From positions 1 to 25,600 of the forward strand of contig JAKAAI010000018.1 in NCBI GenBank assembly GCA_021797055.1: a DNA stretch of 25,600 bases, given 5' to 3'. Positions 5,911 to 13,934 of this stretch are shown in pieces. Source of the stretch: Thermoplasmata archaeon. GTDB taxonomy: Archaea > Thermoplasmatota > Thermoplasmata > Thermoplasmatales > Thermoplasmataceae. Position numbers and translations under genes: made by a program. Within the stretch, counting starts at the first letter, position 1, and each line of letters starts with the position of its first letter. The notes beneath the pieces are model-generated. The model was not told where the DNA came from, searched no databases, and was given only the letters and a program-made list of their open reading frames with translations.

Positions 5911-8112
5911 TTATAGTGATGAGTAGTAAGCCTCATCGTATGGTTCTGGTTTAAGCCCCTTCCTGGTCCTGATCTTGGCCACCACGTCTTTCTGTAACTC
6001 TGGCGGAACTTTCTGGTACCCTGAGTTTTCTGAACTCCACAATACCTTGCCCCCTGTGGCACTTCTTATTGCAGAAGCAAATCCAAACATACCGGAAACA
6101 GGGACTTTGGCCACAATTACCATATCGTCACCTTCAAGGTTCATTTCTTCAACAACACCTCTTCTCTGCTGAATCTCATTTGTGACAGAGCCCATTATTT
6201 CTTGCGGAACGTTAATGAAAACCTTCTGTACCGGTTCCATTAAAATCCTCTTTCCCTGGCACATGGCGCCATAAAGCGAATTCCTCCCGGCTGGAATGAC
6301 CTGAGCTGGACCCCTGTGAATACTATCCTCATGGAGCTTTGCATCAACCAGTGATGCTTTCACGTGGGTAACTCCCTCGTTTGCAAGTGGGCCCTTCGAT
6401 ATAACTTCCTTGAATGATTCAATGAGTAATTCCATGGTCTCATCAAGGTACTGGATTCCTTTTGTAACATCAAAGAATATATTTTCTCCTGTAACGCTAA
6501 CGATCCCCTTTGCAGTATCTCTGTCGATGCCGTTCTTTTGCAGAACCTCAATTATCGTTTTCTTATCCTTGAATTTTTCTCCCTGAGGTAGTGTGCCTTC
6601 CTTTATCAGGTCAACGACTTCCTCATTAAGTGGCTCCACTTTGAAATAAAACCTGTTATGTTTATTTGGGGATTTACCCTCAAAGGGTCCTCCGACTCTT
6701 TCCACAGTTTCCCTGTATACAACTATAGGGTCTGAGGTTGAGACATCTATCTTATAGTCGTTTTTGATCCTGTATAATGTGACTTCCAGATGCAGTTCTC
6801 CCATACCAGATATTAGGTGTTCTCCGGTTTCCTGATTTATGTTGATCTGTATGGATGGATCAGCCTTTGAAACTGTTTTTAGGACCTCAATAAGTTTTGG
6901 AAGATCAGATGTATGTTTTGCCTCAATGGCAAGCGTTACAACCGGATCAGTGTAGTGTGTCATAGGTTCAAATGGCTCCATGTCTGAAGCTACTGACACG
7001 GTAGATCCTGCAATAGCACTTTTAAGACCTATAACTGCAGCTATATTGCCTGCTGCAATTGAATCGACCTGGATTCTGTCCGGACCAACCATCATTGCAA
7101 GTGTTTGAATCTTGAATTTTCCGGCAGCTGCGTTAATATAGAGTTCCTGCCCCTTCGAGAGTGTTCCACTGAAAACCCTTCCTACGGCAATCTCACCAGC
7201 ATGCGGATCTACAATTATTTTGACTATCATCATCGAGAGTGGTCCCTGACCATCACATGAGGTCATTGCCTTCCCAACTGGACTCTCAAGATCACCTTTC
7301 CATATATTTGGTATCCTGTATGCCTGCGCCTGTTTTGGATCTGGAAGATGATGTACCACCATATTGAGGATAATCTTATGCAGAGGAGCCTTCTTTGCGA
7401 GTTCTTTCTGTTTTTCTCCTCTTACCAAATTGACAATATCGTTGAAATTAACTCCATAAGTTTTCATTGCAGGAACTGAAATTGCCCAGTTGTGATAAGC
7501 TGAACCGAAAGCAACTTTTCCATCAGCAACGTTGAGCTGCCAGTCCTTTCTGAATACCTCAGGGGCGTATTTGTTCAGAAGCCTGTTTACATCATTTATT
7601 ATCTTGATAAACTTCTTCTGCATCTCATCCCCATTCAGTTTAAGTTCATTTATCAGCCTGTCAACCTTGTTGATAAAGAGAACTGGTTTAACATATTCCT
7701 TAAGTGCCTGTCTGATAACGGTCTCTGTCTGAGGCATTACGCCCTCAACAGAATCAACGACTATTATGCACCCATCCACAGCCCTCATAGCCCTAGTTAC
7801 GTCTCCACCGAAATCGACGTGACCTGGAGTATCGATAAGATTAATCAGGTAATCTCTTCCATCAACCGAATGTACCATTGATGCATTAGCAGCATTTATT
7901 GTAATACCCCTTGCCTGTTCTTGCTCATCATAATCCAGCATAAGCTGCTTTCCTGCCAGATCCTCGCTCATCATTCCAGCCCCAGCGATCAGGTTATCGC
8001 TAAGAGTTGTTTTCCCGTGATCAATATGTGCTGCAATACCTATATTCCTTATACTTTCTGATTTGTTGACAAGCAAACTTGCCTTTGCAATATTATCTTC
8101 CTTTCGACCCAT
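5911..8112 (-). CDS. fusA: Translation elongation factor EF-2
   Basis: A full-length archaeal EF-2, the GTPase that drives ribosomal translocation. GTPase motifs are AHIDHGKTT (G1), RGITI (G2), DTPGHVDFG (G3) and NKVD (G4). The C-terminal domain carries the diphthamide site SIHRGPAQVIPAGR, whose histidine (about residue 599) is the target of Dph enzymes. The ORF opens at a GTG (8121), but MGRKEDNIAKA from ATG 8112 matches the Thermoplasma EF-2 N-terminus I recall, and the GTG region then acts as the ribosome-binding stretch, so 8112 is preferred (733 residues). It is third in the EF-1 alpha - S10 - EF-2 cluster, 32 nt after the S10 stop. Confidence 0.97.
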   Translation of the reverse strand: MGRKEDNIAKASLLVNKSESIRNIGIAAHIDHGKTTLSDNLIAGAGMMSEDLAGKQLMLDYDEQEQARGITINAANASMVHSVDGRDYLINLIDTPGHVDFGGDVTRAMRAVDGCIIVVDSVEGVMPQTETVIRQALKEYVKPVLFINKVDRLINELKLNGDEMQKKFIKIINDVNRLLNKYAPEVFRKDWQLNVADGKVAFGSAYHNWAISVPAMKTYGVNFNDIVNLVRGEKQKELAKKAPLHKIILNMVVHHLPDPKQAQAYRIPNIWKGDLESPVGKAMTSCDGQGPLSMMIVKIIVDPHAGEIAVGRVFSGTLSKGQELYINAAAGKFKIQTLAMMVGPDRIQVDSIAAGNIAAVIGLKSAIAGSTVSVASDMEPFEPMTHYTDPVVTLAIEAKHTSDLPKLIEVLKTVSKADPSIQININQETGEHLISGMGELHLEVTLYRIKNDYKIDVSTSDPIVVYRETVERVGGPFEGKSPNKHNRFYFKVEPLNEEVVDLIKEGTLPQGEKFKDKKTIIEVLQKNGIDRDTAKGIVSVTGENIFFDVTKGIQYLDETMELLIESFKEVISKGPLANEGVTHVKASLVDAKLHEDSIHRGPAQVIPAGRNSLYGAMCQGKRILMEPVQKVFINVPQEIMGSVTNEIQQRRGVVEEMNLEGDDMVIVAKVPVSGMFGFASAIRSATGGKVLWSSENSGYQKVPPELQKDVVAKIRTRKGLKPEPYDEAYYSSL

Positions 8113-8144
8113 AAAACTCACTCTCTTAAATGTAAAAATAAAAA

Positions 8145-8459
8145 TTAATTTTTCATCTGTATCTCTATCTGGACACCATCAGGTATCGATATCTTCATAA
8201 CCTGCTTAAGGGTTCTCTCATCACCATCGATATCGATCAACCTTTTGTGTACCCTCATTTCCCATCTGTCCCAGGTCGGAGAACCTTCACCATCAGGGCT
8301 CTTCCTTACCGGAACAACCAGCCTCTTGGTTGGTAGAGGTACAGGGCCGTGAATTTCTACTCCCGTTCTTTCTGCTATTCCCTTTATCTCCTTGCACACG
8401 TCATCAACTACTTTATGATCCGTTCCGCTCAGAGATATCCTAGCCCTGTATGAAACCAT
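8145..8459 (-). CDS. rpsJ: 30S ribosomal protein S10 (uS10)
   Basis: Ribosomal protein uS10 of the small subunit head. [20 protein letters not shown] and the loop region [19 protein letters not shown] are typical, as is the [16 protein letters not shown] segment. A GTG at 8468 lengthens the frame, but it overlaps GGTGA, which sits 5 nt above the ATG at 8459. That Shine-Dalgarno site decides the shorter start, giving 104 residues ([10 protein letters not shown]). The gene follows EF-1 alpha by about 10 nt, an arrangement (tuf - rpsJ) conserved in many archaea. Confidence 0.95.
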   Translation of the reverse strand: MVSYRARISLSGTDHKVVDDVCKEIKGIAERTGVEIHGPVPLPTKRLVVPVRKSPDGEGSPTWDRWEMRVHKRLIDIDGDERTLKQVMKISIPDGVQIEIQMKN

Positions 8460-8469
8460 CAGATTCACC

Positions 8470-9744
8470 TTACTTTGACTCTACATCCTGACAGAGGCCA
8501 GCTGCAACGGTTTGACCCATATCTCTTATTGCAAACCTTCCCAGCTGGGGAAACTCAGATACCTTCTCGATTACCATGGGTTTGTCAGGCACAACCTTGA
8601 CTACAGCTATATCACCGGTCTTGATGAACTGTGGATTTGCCTCCTTGGTTGTTCCATCTTTTGGATTTATTGTTTTTATTATTTCTTCAAATCTGCAGGC
8701 TACCTGTGTAGTATGCACGTGGAATACTGGTTTATATCCAGCAGCGATAACACTCGGGTGATTTAGGACAACGATCTGCGCAGTGAAGGATTTTGCAACT
8801 GTTGGTGGGGAATTCAAAGGTCCGCAAACGTCACCTCTCTTGACATCGTTTTTAGCGATTCCCCTGACATTGAATCCTATGTTATCTCCAGGCTCGGCCT
8901 GGGCCATATTCTCGTGGTGCATTTCAACACTTTTCACTTCACCCTGCTTGTTTGCAGGCATGAATATTACTTTATCTCCTGGCTTAATGATTCCAGTCTC
9001 AACCCTTCCCACAGGAACAGTTCCTATTCCTGTGATTGAATAGACGTCCTGTATTGGAAGTCTGAGTGGTTTTGATGTTGGTTTCTCTGGAACCTTAAGC
9101 GATTCAAGGGCCTCAAGCAGGGTAGTGCCTTTGTACCAGGGCATGTTTTCTGACTTCTTAACAATGTTATCTCCCTTATATCCGCTGATCGGGATAATGG
9201 GGTAGGTCTTGTATCCAACGGATAGAAGGAATTTCTCAACCTGCTCTTTTACCTCATTGAACCTCTTTTCACTGTATGGAGGCTGGGTTGCATCCATCTT
9301 GTTAACAAGGACAATAAGCTGCTGAACACCAAGAGTTTTAGCAAGAAAAGCATGCTCCCTAGTCTGGGCCATTATTCCTTCACCATCTCTTGCAGAAACT
9401 ACAAGCATTGCTGCATCTGCCTGGCTTGTTCCTGTAATCATATTCTTGACGAAATCCCTGTGCCCGGGCGCATCAATTATGGTGAAATAGAACTTATCTG
9501 TCTCAAACTTTCTGTGTGAGAGGTCAATAGTTACTCCTCTTTCTCTCTCCTCTTTGTATCTATCCATCACCCACGCAAATTCAAAGGTAGCTTTACCTTT
9601 CTCCTCTGCCTGTTTTTTATAATCATCTATGATGTGCTGAGGTATCTCACCGTGTTCATAGAGCAATCTTCCTACCAACGTAGACTTACCATGGTCAACG
9701 TGACCTATTGTAACCAAATTTATATGTGGTTTCTGTGCTGCCAT
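8470..9744 (-). CDS. tuf: Translation elongation factor EF-1 alpha
   Basis: A 424-residue archaeal EF-1 alpha, which carries aminoacyl-tRNA to the ribosome as a GTP complex. G1 is GHVDHGKST (14-22), G3 DAPGHRDF, G4 NKMD, and the effector region is [13 protein letters not shown]. Domains 2 and 3 follow ([32 protein letters not shown]). The ATG has GGTGA on the minus strand (9753-9749) a few nt upstream. An AT-rich box at 9787-9797 predicts transcription start about 22 nt above the ATG. As first gene of the cluster it drives S10 and EF-2, a strongly expressed translation operon. Confidence 0.97.
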   Translation of the reverse strand: MAAQKPHINLVTIGHVDHGKSTLVGRLLYEHGEIPQHIIDDYKKQAEEKGKATFEFAWVMDRYKEERERGVTIDLSHRKFETDKFYFTIIDAPGHRDFVKNMITGTSQADAAMLVVSARDGEGIMAQTREHAFLAKTLGVQQLIVLVNKMDATQPPYSEKRFNEVKEQVEKFLLSVGYKTYPIIPISGYKGDNIVKKSENMPWYKGTTLLEALESLKVPEKPTSKPLRLPIQDVYSITGIGTVPVGRVETGIIKPGDKVIFMPANKQGEVKSVEMHHENMAQAEPGDNIGFNVRGIAKNDVKRGDVCGPLNSPPTVAKSFTAQIVVLNHPSVIAAGYKPVFHVHTTQVACRFEEIIKTINPKDGTTKEANPQFIKTGDIAVVKVVPDKPMVIEKVSEFPQLGRFAIRDMGQTVAAGLCQDVESK

Positions 9745-9786
9745 TTTTTCACCTTTCGACTATTAAATCAAACCGTTAAAGGTTTT

Positions 9787-9797
9787 AATTTATTAAA
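9787..9797 (-). promoter_or_regulatory. TATA-like box of the EF-1 alpha/S10/EF-2 operon
   Basis: TTTAATAAATT on the minus strand, centred near 9792. Transcription start would fall near 9766, leaving a short leader that contains the GGTGA ribosome site of EF-1 alpha. Confidence 0.45.
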
Positions 9798-10215
9798 GTC
9801 TTTGGTAGGTAATTTGTATTGGTTATAATAGGTTTTCCAATTTAAGCAGTTGAGAATCTAAGTGTTTGGTTAATCCGGATGAAAATCCTATAGTGGTTTC
9901 TATTCTCTTCCTAATGAAGTTCAACTTAATTTCAAACATTTCTAAATATGCAAGGGATCGAGCTATTAACTCTATAGTAGAGGGTTTCTATTGAGAATCA
10001 AGTTGCATGTGGATATTGCTACTCTGTCTCAGTTTTCATGTATTTTTTTTCGGGTACTCTTTCATTAGGAACATGTATAGAATTCATTAAGAATGGATGC
10101 TGGGAAGATTTCAGTTAACTTTTATAAATAAATCAATACTACAATTAGTATTATAAAAAAACCAAATATTTATAACTAATCAAAAGGTTATAATATTATG
10201 ATTTAGTATTGATAT
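9798..10215. other. Intergenic region between the tuf operon and the ABC binding protein
   Basis: AT-rich, with no supportable gene on either strand. The tuf promoter is at its left end, and promoter and operator-like repeats for the binding-protein gene are at its right end (10132-10213). In between are only minor palindromes such as CTCTA-TAG-TAGAG at 9970-9982, and nothing I can name. Confidence 0.5.
10132..10213 (+). promoter_or_regulatory. Promoter with repeated TAGTATT half-sites (candidate operator) for the ABC binding-protein gene
   Basis: ATCAATACTA at 10132-10141 is a perfect inverted copy of TAGTATTGAT at 10204-10213. A third half-site, TAGTATT at 10146-10152, forms a tight palindrome AATACTA-CAAT-TAGTATT with the first. 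TATA-like boxes lie between them (ATTTATAAC near 10168-10175 and GTTATAATA near 10188-10196). The last box lies about 25 nt above the TTG start at 10216, so a regulator bound at these sites could cover both the promoter and the start. The regulator is unknown. Confidence 0.4.
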
Positions 10216-11637
10216 TTGATCGAAATGGAAAAACCAGTAGAACCGAAAAAAGGAAATAAGAATCTCCTGATCGGCATAATTGCTGTGGCTATTGTTGTAG
10301 TCTTGGTTGGTACTTTTGTAGGGCTGGATTATAAGAATCTAGTAGCACCATCTACATCAACATCTAACCAGCAGCTTTATGTATATACGGGAGTGAGTGG
10401 CCCAGCGAATTCGGAGCACCTTCTTGGTGGATGCGTCATTGCTGAGATGAAGGGTGGATCTGCACCTCCTGCATCAGCCCAGTTGATGGCATATCTTATG
10501 AATCCTCTGGTGCAGAAGAATTGCGAAGCAGCAACAGGCTTCATACCGGTGGATAAGGGTTCATACACAAGCACACCCAGTTCCAGTGTACCCAGCATAT
10601 ACAGTCCATCTAACGCAACTGTAACTGTCTCCTACTATACAAGTATGAGTGCTGCAGATCAGTCATATGTTAGTGGGGTAATAAGTAATTTTGAGAAGAC
10701 GTACCCGAACATAAATGTGCAGGTCAGTTTCATAACAGCATCTTCAATCGTGGAAGAAGTATCTTCATTAGTTACAAGCAATTCTCGTGCCAATGTGGTT
10801 ATGACAATAGATAATCTTGATGTGGGAGTTTTGTTTTACGATGGCTACCTTGCAAGAATTAACCCAACAACAATTACTGCAGGGGAAGGCACCATCAGCA
10901 CCATAACGAACCTGAACAATTACGAAACACAGGTTTTCGGTGGTGTTTACTTCCTTACTCAATTGGTTAATATACCACTTGTCTGGGTAGATTATACAGC
11001 ACTCAAAAACGCTGGAATATCACAAGTTCCAACAACCTATACCCAACTTATGACAGACGCCAAGACACTTGACAAGAAGTATGGTCAGGGAATGATTAAT
11101 TTCCAGGGCCACGGTGGCGCAAGCACACCTACTGAAATGTATCAGTGGATGGTGCAGTTCGGTGGAAATCCAATGCTGTTCAATGATACAGGAGATATTC
11201 AGGCTATGGAATATATATATAATTTAAGTGCGTATTTCTCACCTGATTACAAGACATCATACTGGGCAACTTATACCGGCCTTGCTTCCAATACATATTC
11301 AATGATGTATTATCAGTGGCCCGGATCTGTAAATCTAACCAAACTGGGAATGAAGATGTACTCCAGCAATGATACTGTAGCCAACACTTCTCTCGCAGCT
11401 ATCAATGGAGGAGTATTCCTAAGAAGTCCGGTCTCGTGGATAAGTGAGTGGAATACAATTATGGACAAAGCCTGGGTGAAGATCATTGAAAGTGGATCTG
11501 TTACAAGTTATACCCAGATACCTGCGCTAATGACTCACTACAATACTGACATGTACAACTATCTAGTTGAATTCTATAGTCAGTCAGTAGCGAACAATTA
11601 TGAAGCAGGGATGTACGCACCTGTAGAGGGATCATAA
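10216..11637 (+). CDS. Membrane-anchored ABC transporter solute-binding protein (family 1, sugar type), rearranged domain order
   Basis: A 473-residue binding protein. Residues 1-16 are charged, and 17-37 form an uncleaved-type membrane anchor followed by a Ser/Thr-rich stalk. The N-lobe of a family 1 binding protein begins at about 135 (VTVSYYTSMSAADQ... VISNFEKTYPNINVQV), with DVGVLFYDGYLARI and LVWVDYTALKNAGI in the usual places. Residues 53-118, however, read like the block normally found near the C-terminus (GGCVIAEMKGGS, then AQLMAYLMNPLVQ, then ATGFIPVDKGSY). That block is absent between the N-lobe and the C-terminal helices (396-460). The start is TTG 10216, or ATG 10225 in the same frame; no SD site is visible. 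It faces the permease/ATPase/hydrolase operon, its probable partners. The substrate is not known. Confidence 0.82.
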   Translation: MIEMEKPVEPKKGNKNLLIGIIAVAIVVVLVGTFVGLDYKNLVAPSTSTSNQQLYVYTGVSGPANSEHLLGGCVIAEMKGGSAPPASAQLMAYLMNPLVQKNCEAATGFIPVDKGSYTSTPSSSVPSIYSPSNATVTVSYYTSMSAADQSYVSGVISNFEKTYPNINVQVSFITASSIVEEVSSLVTSNSRANVVMTIDNLDVGVLFYDGYLARINPTTITAGEGTISTITNLNNYETQVFGGVYFLTQLVNIPLVWVDYTALKNAGISQVPTTYTQLMTDAKTLDKKYGQGMINFQGHGGASTPTEMYQWMVQFGGNPMLFNDTGDIQAMEYIYNLSAYFSPDYKTSYWATYTGLASNTYSMMYYQWPGSVNLTKLGMKMYSSNDTVANTSLAAINGGVFLRSPVSWISEWNTIMDKAWVKIIESGSVTSYTQIPALMTHYNTDMYNYLVEFYSQSVANNYEAGMYAPVEGS

Positions 11638-11752
11638 TCCCTAAAATTTTTAACCACTTTATATAAGATTCTTTGCAGCAGGTAATTATAACATTAAATT
11701 GTATTGGCACTTATGTACAACAGGATAAATTTTCTTAATCATTTTCATTCTG

Positions 11753-12925
11753 TCAATGTGTTCTGAAATAATATTCTGAACCAGTTGCCCAAGCCTGGGG
11801 ATAACACGGTCTTATCCTCATCCTGTCTGGGTTGATGATATTGCCATCCCTGTCCACCCCAATAAATTCCTGTAAACCGCCCATTTTCTCTGAGCATTCA
11901 AGCATTCGGTTCCTGATCTCTGTAAACTCATTTTTATAGCCTCTCTTCATGAGTCCATATGCAATTATCCAGTTATCATTAGGCCATATTGATCCTCTCT
12001 GGTATGCTTTTTGATCAAAGTACGGATCCTTGCTTGACATGGTTCTTATTCCATATCGTGTCAGCATATCCTCTTCAAACAATCTATCTATGATGATTTT
12101 CTCATGTTCTCGATCCAGAATTCCTGAAAATATTAAATGTCCTGGTTCACTTGTTATAGATTTGCTTAAAACGCCATCTCCGCCTATAGCTATACCGGGA
12201 AAATCTCCATCTTCGTCGATAAAATCATCATAAATATGTCCTTTCAGCGCAGAAAGTATACCCTTAATCCTGTAGGTCAGGTTTTGTTCAGGATCTGTGC
12301 CATCCATAAATCTTGATCCCTCACTAAGTGCCTCGTACGTATAGGATTGTACACCTATAACCGAAACCGGGGAGGTTACCCTATTCAATACATCCCCAAT
12401 ACCATCTCTCCAGCTCATGGATTGAGGGCCACTTCCATCAGGAGGCTTATTATAAGAAATATATTTTCCAATCAAACCATAGTCGATAATCCATCTTATG
12501 GCTCCCAGTAAATTTTCCTTGAAGATGGGAATAAGTTCCTTTCTTCTCTTCATCTCTTCTACCAATAGAATAACATATAATGGAGTGCTGTCAATCGAGA
12601 AGTAATTTCTCCCTCTGGCAAGCCACTCTACTTCCTTTTGCCTGAAATTCAAATCCTCTGATTGTTCATGGATTTCATGTATTATCTTTCCAGGCTCCTC
12701 AAACGTTTTCCTATCATTTACAATTCCCTGAGTCTCTGACAAAATCTTCAAAGTTTCGATTGCAATCGAATCATCAAAGTCAAGAAGCTGAAGCGAGGAT
12801 ATTATTGAATCCCTCCCAAAGAGTGACCTGAATTTAGGAAGTCCTGCATAGAGCCATCCAGCATCAGACTTCAATTCCTTTATTTCACCGTAAACGTCCT
12901 CAGGTTTTCTCCTTTTCATTGCCAT
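11753..12925 (-). CDS. Debranching-enzyme-like (alpha/alpha)6 glycosidase, catalytic domain only (COG3408-like)
   Basis: A 390-residue protein without signal peptide, so cytoplasmic. It shows the motif series of the amylo-alpha-1,6-glucosidase/debranching C-terminal barrel: SLFGRDSIISSLQLL (34-48), NYFSIDSTPLYVILL, SMSWRDGIGDVLN followed by PVSVIGVQSYTYEALSE, and AYQRGSIWPNDNWIIAYGL near the end. Typical family members have an extra N-terminal domain and exceed 600 residues, and here that domain is absent. The gene overlaps the end of the MalK-type ATPase gene by 26 nt and is the last gene of the ABC operon. It probably cleaves the imported oligosaccharide, but the linkage cannot be read from sequence. 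A GH15/GH63-clan relative with another specificity is possible. Confidence 0.7.
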   Translation of the reverse strand: MAMKRRKPEDVYGEIKELKSDAGWLYAGLPKFRSLFGRDSIISSLQLLDFDDSIAIETLKILSETQGIVNDRKTFEEPGKIIHEIHEQSEDLNFRQKEVEWLARGRNYFSIDSTPLYVILLVEEMKRRKELIPIFKENLLGAIRWIIDYGLIGKYISYNKPPDGSGPQSMSWRDGIGDVLNRVTSPVSVIGVQSYTYEALSEGSRFMDGTDPEQNLTYRIKGILSALKGHIYDDFIDEDGDFPGIAIGGDGVLSKSITSEPGHLIFSGILDREHEKIIIDRLFEEDMLTRYGIRTMSSKDPYFDQKAYQRGSIWPNDNWIIAYGLMKRGYKNEFTEIRNRMLECSEKMGGLQEFIGVDRDGNIINPDRMRIRPCYPQAWATGSEYYFRTH

Positions 12926-13934
12926 TGCTAGTTCCTATTAAGTCTCCATCTTTGCTGTATATGTCGTACCTTGCAAGAGAGAAAGAAATTGGATCATTGT
13001 ACTGGAAAGGCTTATCTGACTTTACAACAACTGCAGGTCTATTATCGGGGTCTAGATTGTCGTTTGAATTCAAAAAACATCTTACAATGTACCTGTCTTC
13101 TTCATGGTTACACCAGTCAACGCGTGCATTTATCTGATTCCCTTCTTTTATCCAGTGAGATCGGAACCCAATAATCTTGTCCTTCATGTTCAATAGGTTA
13201 CCATCTATGAAATTCATTGGATATTCTCCGACAAAATCCCCTACCCACTTGGTTTTAGGCTCATTCAATATCTCATCAAAGTTTCCAAGTTGTTCTATCT
13301 TTCCATCTCTCAGTATTGCCACGCGATCTGAAAGGGTAGCCGCTTCCGTCTGATCGTGGGTTACGTAGACAAAGGTATGACCCAGTTCTTTCTGGATTTT
13401 CTTTAGTTCTCCCCTTGCAGTGTATCTTACCCTTGCGTCCAGGTTGCTAAGAGGCTCATCCAGCAGGAATATTTTTGGGTCTCTTACGAGTGCTCTTGCA
13501 AGGGCAACTCTCTGTTTTTGACCGCCACTAAGTAGGTTTACATTTCTTCCAAGAACTTCCGAAATCTTTAAAGTTTCAGAAATGGTTTCAATCTTTTCCC
13601 TGATTGTTCTCTGATCTATTTTAGCCATCTTAAGCGGGAATTCTATGTTTTTATAAACTGTCATATTTGGATATAAAGCATAGTTCTGGAATACCATTGC
13701 TATGTTTCTCTTATTTGGTGGCTTTCTGCTTATATCATCGCCATCAAGGATTATCTTTCCAGAACTCATTTCCTCGATCCCAACAGTTGTCCTGAGTAAT
13801 GTGCTCTTTCCCATCCCAGAGGGTCCGAGAATGACTAGAAATTCACCTTCATAGATTTCAAGGTTAAAATCATTGAGAACTCTCTTTTTTCCATAATACT
13901 TGTTAACGTTTTGATATTCCATTTTCACATTCAT
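12900..13934 (-). CDS. MalK/UgpC-type sugar ABC transporter ATP-binding protein
   Basis: A 344-residue ATPase of the CUT1 carbohydrate importer type. Walker A is GPSGMGKST (37-45), the Q-loop is in MVFQNYALYPNMT, the signature is LSGGQKQR (135-142), Walker B is IFLLDEP (155-161), and the switch histidine is H193 in YVTHDQTEA. The C-terminal 110 residues form the regulatory TOBE-like region of MalK proteins. The ATG overlaps the permease stop as ATGA. A second in-frame ATG four codons in could also serve. It couples ATP hydrolysis to the fused permease upstream. Binding protein, permease, ATPase and glycosidase form a complete importer locus. Confidence 0.92.
   Translation of the reverse strand: MNVKMEYQNVNKYYGKKRVLNDFNLEIYEGEFLVILGPSGMGKSTLLRTTVGIEEMSSGKIILDGDDISRKPPNKRNIAMVFQNYALYPNMTVYKNIEFPLKMAKIDQRTIREKIETISETLKISEVLGRNVNLLSGGQKQRVALARALVRDPKIFLLDEPLSNLDARVRYTARGELKKIQKELGHTFVYVTHDQTEAATLSDRVAILRDGKIEQLGNFDEILNEPKTKWVGDFVGEYPMNFIDGNLLNMKDKIIGFRSHWIKEGNQINARVDWCNHEEDRYIVRCFLNSNDNLDPDNRPAVVVKSDKPFQYNDPISFSLARYDIYSKDGDLIGTSNGNEKEKT

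Noticed and set aside
8460..8468. GTG at 8468 as start of ribosomal protein S10
   Set aside because: The GTG is part of the GGTGA ribosome-binding site for the ATG at 8459, and the shorter N-terminus matches S10 proteins.
10198..10206. ATG at 10198 as leaderless start of the ABC binding protein
   Set aside because: It is at a good distance from a TATA-like box and in frame, but is followed by ATT and then a TAG stop.
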